In this document: piece by piece, positions 61,953-64,000 of the stretch
How the letters are laid out: every line of letters starts with the position of its first letter
Numbering within the stretch: the first letter of the stretch is position 1
From: Prorocentrum cordatum
Lineage: Eukaryota > Sar > Dinophyceae > Prorocentrales > Prorocentraceae
Length of the DNA stretch: 64,000 nucleotides
Assembly (NCBI GenBank): GCA_963575745.1
Contig: CAUYUJ010015687.1
Coordinates: 184,372-248,371 of the forward strand
Reading direction: 5' to 3'
Translations under genes and position numbers: made by a program
The notes under the pieces: generated by a model
What the model was told of the DNA's origin: nothing
What the model saw: only the letters and a program-made list of their open reading frames with translations
The model's database searches: none

Positions 61953-63401
61953 ATGCCAATCACCACGCGGTTCTGGACGCTTTTCGGCTTGTGCTGCTTC
62001 ACTGCCTGCTTCCGACTAGCCTTCAGCTGCCCGCCTACGAAGTCACTGCTGCACATCAGCAATTCGCCTCAGTTTTATCTCGACGAGTGCACTCAGCATA
62101 TTGGGGGAGGGGGGTTAGAGCCTGGTTCTGAACAGTGGACTCTGAAGTGAGACTTCACCCTCGGTCCTGGTAAGAGGATTGATAATAGAAAAGGCACGCC
62201 TCTTCCAACGCCTGACGATGGCTTCTGGTTGAAGTCGGCACACCTTGTGGTTACAGAGAAGACGGGTACCCAGCTTCTTGCGTGGCCCCCCATTCACGTG
62301 CATCACATCGTGTGCAGGTCCAATTTCGCAGACATGTGGTATGAGCAGGAGGTGTTTGAGCACCAGGCTGTTTTTCTTCACGCGGCTGGCTCTCTGGGCA
62401 TGAACGAGTATCTCAAGCGCTACGAATTATTGAATGAGACGGACGGTTGGGCACAGTATTTCCCCGCTCAGACCAAAATCAATTGTGGATGGCGCGTGGA
62501 TGATGATCGATTGGTGGGGGACTTTGAGGAATACAAGCTAGTTCTTAAAATGGATGTTGTCATTGATGCTGATAGACGTTACGGTTTCCGGCCGCTCAGC
62601 AGCTTTTTTTGGGAAGGCACTACTACAGGGCAGATAGGGTACAATTTGCCAACCGGAACCACTACAGTCTTCTCGAAAGAATACGAAGCACCAGCGGCAG
62701 GCTCGTTTGATCCATACGGTTTTTCTGCTCACACGCATCCAGGAGGGAAGTCACTTAAGTTCATCGCGAAACGCTTGGGTGGCCAATCTTTTGCTACGCC
62801 TCAGAGCCTCTTCACACTGGAGTTTCGCTCGTTGACTGTGGAACCAGGGTCGCAAAGCCAGGAGCTGAATGTGAAACCCGGCGATTACTTACGACTACCT
62901 ACTCTGGACTGGAGCGAAATAGGATTGAAATGGTTTATTGGCAGCATTTCCGCGTCAGGAGTCGACAGCAACAGACATTGTGCGTTTCAAAAGGGAGACA
63001 TATTTTACTTGGAGGCGGTTCATGATATTCATGATGTCAAAAAGGGGGTGAAGGACATGATGTCGCTGAAGGGGGTTGTGCTTTGGGATGACCCGCCACA
63101 GTTGACCTTTGCCCCAGGAGTGTGGAGTTTTTCAGGGTTCTTGCGCAACCAGCTATTTGGTCAGGTCTTCGCTCCTCATGATCTGCTCGCCCAAATCCCG
63201 CAAAAGGTCGACCAGACCGCAATGCTTGAGTTGCACTCGAGATGGCCGCTGTTGTTTTGTCATCCAGACAGAGCTGCCGACGCAAAGTACGTTCGTTGCC
63301 ATCGTAACACTGTTGATCAGATATTGCTTAAATATGCTTCGGTAAACGACATCGACACGGCAATGCTTGCAAAAGTGCACAAGTCTTGCGACCGTTTCTG
63401 A
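61953..63401 (+). pseudogene. Retroposed SURNod19-like (copper-monooxygenase-like) secreted protein with one in-frame TGA
   Basis: ATG at 61953, stop TGA 63399-63401, 482 codons, no intron; one internal TGA at 62148-62150 (codon 66). Residues ~8-24 (TLFGLCCFTACFRLAFS) look like a signal peptide. After the TGA, DFTLGPGKRIDN, then PLPTPDDGFWLKS and PPIHVHHIV, follow the order I remember for SURNod19-type proteins (LxPGxVxN..P..GH....HHW). FSAHTHPGGKSLKF resembles the copper-site HTHxxGK of peptidylglycine monooxygenase relatives. I infer an oxidoreductase-like ectoenzyme. The TGA sits where a Ser (TCA) would fit. Everything downstream is intact, so the copy is young, or the stop is tolerated or a sequencing error. 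Confidence 0.6.
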
Positions 63402-64000
63402 TCCTGGGGCGCCTTCGATGCTGTGTGGCAGCCAGGCTACCGCTGCTGCACCGCGCTTGCCTTTGCGCAACAAGCGGTACGCCCCAGAAGCTCCTCAGAT
63501 GCCGTCGCGCGCCTGTGCTTGATAGCGTTGTCCAAGATCGTCCAGCGCATTCGTAGCGTGGCTCGGGCGTGTGCATTGGCCAAGTACTCATTCTGGCTGG
63601 CCAGCCTCGCCTGCCGCATTCTAATTTGTCTTTTTGCTTGATCAGCGCGCGTTTGGTGCGTTGATTGGCGGTTGGCGCGTATCTGGCGAACACGCTGCGC
63701 CGCCGACAAAAAAAAGAGAGAACCCCAAGACAAACAAGATAGGGGGCTGTGCACTCGGGAAAGGGGCTTCTGCGGGTTCGCGGGATTCGGTTCGTCTTCC
63801 TTTCGGGCTCCTCGTGCGCTTTCACTACGTGCAAGTCCCTCGGCAACCGCTGCGTGCCCACTTGCCCGAAGTGCAAAGGGGGCAGGCAGGACCCAGGACG
63901 TCAAGCACTGGGCGGCGGACTGCCCCTACAGCCGCTGGCGCGCACGAGTCGGCGCCAGCCCCCGGTCAATGGACGCTCCGTTGGGTACACGCATGGTTAT
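63402..64000. other. 3' flank, no supported gene
   Basis: Follows the retroposed gene. Contains an A-run (63708-63716) without poly(A) signal. A forward stretch near 63850-63940 reads CPKCKGG and, one base over, KHWAADCPY, reminiscent of a broken CCHC zinc knuckle, but too short to call. Confidence 0.4.

Noticed and set aside
63437-63904. A 155-codon reverse-strand frame
   Set aside because: Basic, low-information sequence with no domain; overlaps other open frames and follows the retroposed gene on the opposite strand without further support.
63840-63945. CCHC zinc-knuckle gag-like fragment
   Set aside because: CPKCKGG and KHWAADCPY lie in different frames within 60 bp and no neighbouring retroelement sequence supports it.

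Overview
ORGANISM. The window reads as nuclear DNA of a dinoflagellate. The best evidence is two exact copies of the 22-nt dinoflagellate spliced leader (DinoSL) as I remember it, at 46223-46244 and 61865-61886. Truncated DinoSL 3' ends also sit at the 5' ends of two LINE retrotransposons (22394-22418 and 38107-38122). The sequence is repeat-dense with few genes. I see no prokaryotic gene organisation, CRISPR array, rRNA or tRNA. Species cannot be assigned from the sequence alone.

REGION 1 (1-53216), REPEAT ARRAY. This is a nearly continuous chain of about 40 composite repeats. Most end in the same 3' module: a terminal arm (GAGCTCTACGAGG or GGAAGCTCTACGAGT), then a 10-bp-stem palindrome (CCGGCGGTAA / TTACCGCCGG, variant GGTGA / TCACC) with a loop containing AGGTTGACGG, then CCAGT. 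Complete units carry the inverted arm at their 5' end (CCTCGTAGAGCTC or ACTCGTAGAGCTTCC), usually preceded by TA. Most units are truncated at variable 5' points and begin directly after the CAGT of the unit before. I name four body types. Type A is an AT-rich leader followed by tandem, diverged ~177-bp monomers. Type B is ~340 bp. Type C is ~350-900 bp. Type D is GC-rich with its own palindrome. A 351-bp tandem array lies at 7780-10149.

REGION 1, LINES. Five related non-LTR retrotransposons interrupt the array: LINE-1 (4508-6313, 5'-truncated), LINE-2 (22394-28399, longest intact ORFs), LINE-3 (31014-36439), LINE-4 (38107-44120) and LINE-5 (46267-49761, core RT missing). All five abut ACC at their 3' junction, and four lie in the loop of the repeat palindrome. 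They encode an ORF1 protein (coiled coil plus a conserved C-terminal domain) and an ORF2 protein (APE-type endonuclease, RT, thumb, an FFGxxWW linker and RNase H). Unusual features seen in several copies are: RNase H motifs in circularly permuted order; RT motif C as WADN/WADS instead of F/YADD; ORF1 and ORF2 in one frame separated by a single TGA-C(C/G)G with no usable ORF2 ATG; and spliced-leader relics at element 5' ends. Together they suggest a dinoflagellate LINE lineage that is trans-spliced, probably uses stop readthrough, and targets a palindromic repeat.

REGION 2 (53217-61864). This part is GC-rich and low-complexity. It holds ~89-bp palindromic tandem repeats, a GC-rich stretch without a convincing gene, a frameshifted single-pass membrane-protein gene (55535-56281), two CAGCCT hexamer arrays behind a ~155-bp direct duplication, a 73-bp tandem array, GGGCTATA and GGGCACCC arrays, and ATGT/TGGA microsatellites.

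REGION 3 (61865-64000). A retroposed, intron-free gene copy starts with one complete and several degenerate spliced leaders. It encodes a signal-peptide protein resembling the SURNod19 / copper-monooxygenase-like family. One in-frame TGA at codon 66 interrupts an otherwise open 482-codon frame.
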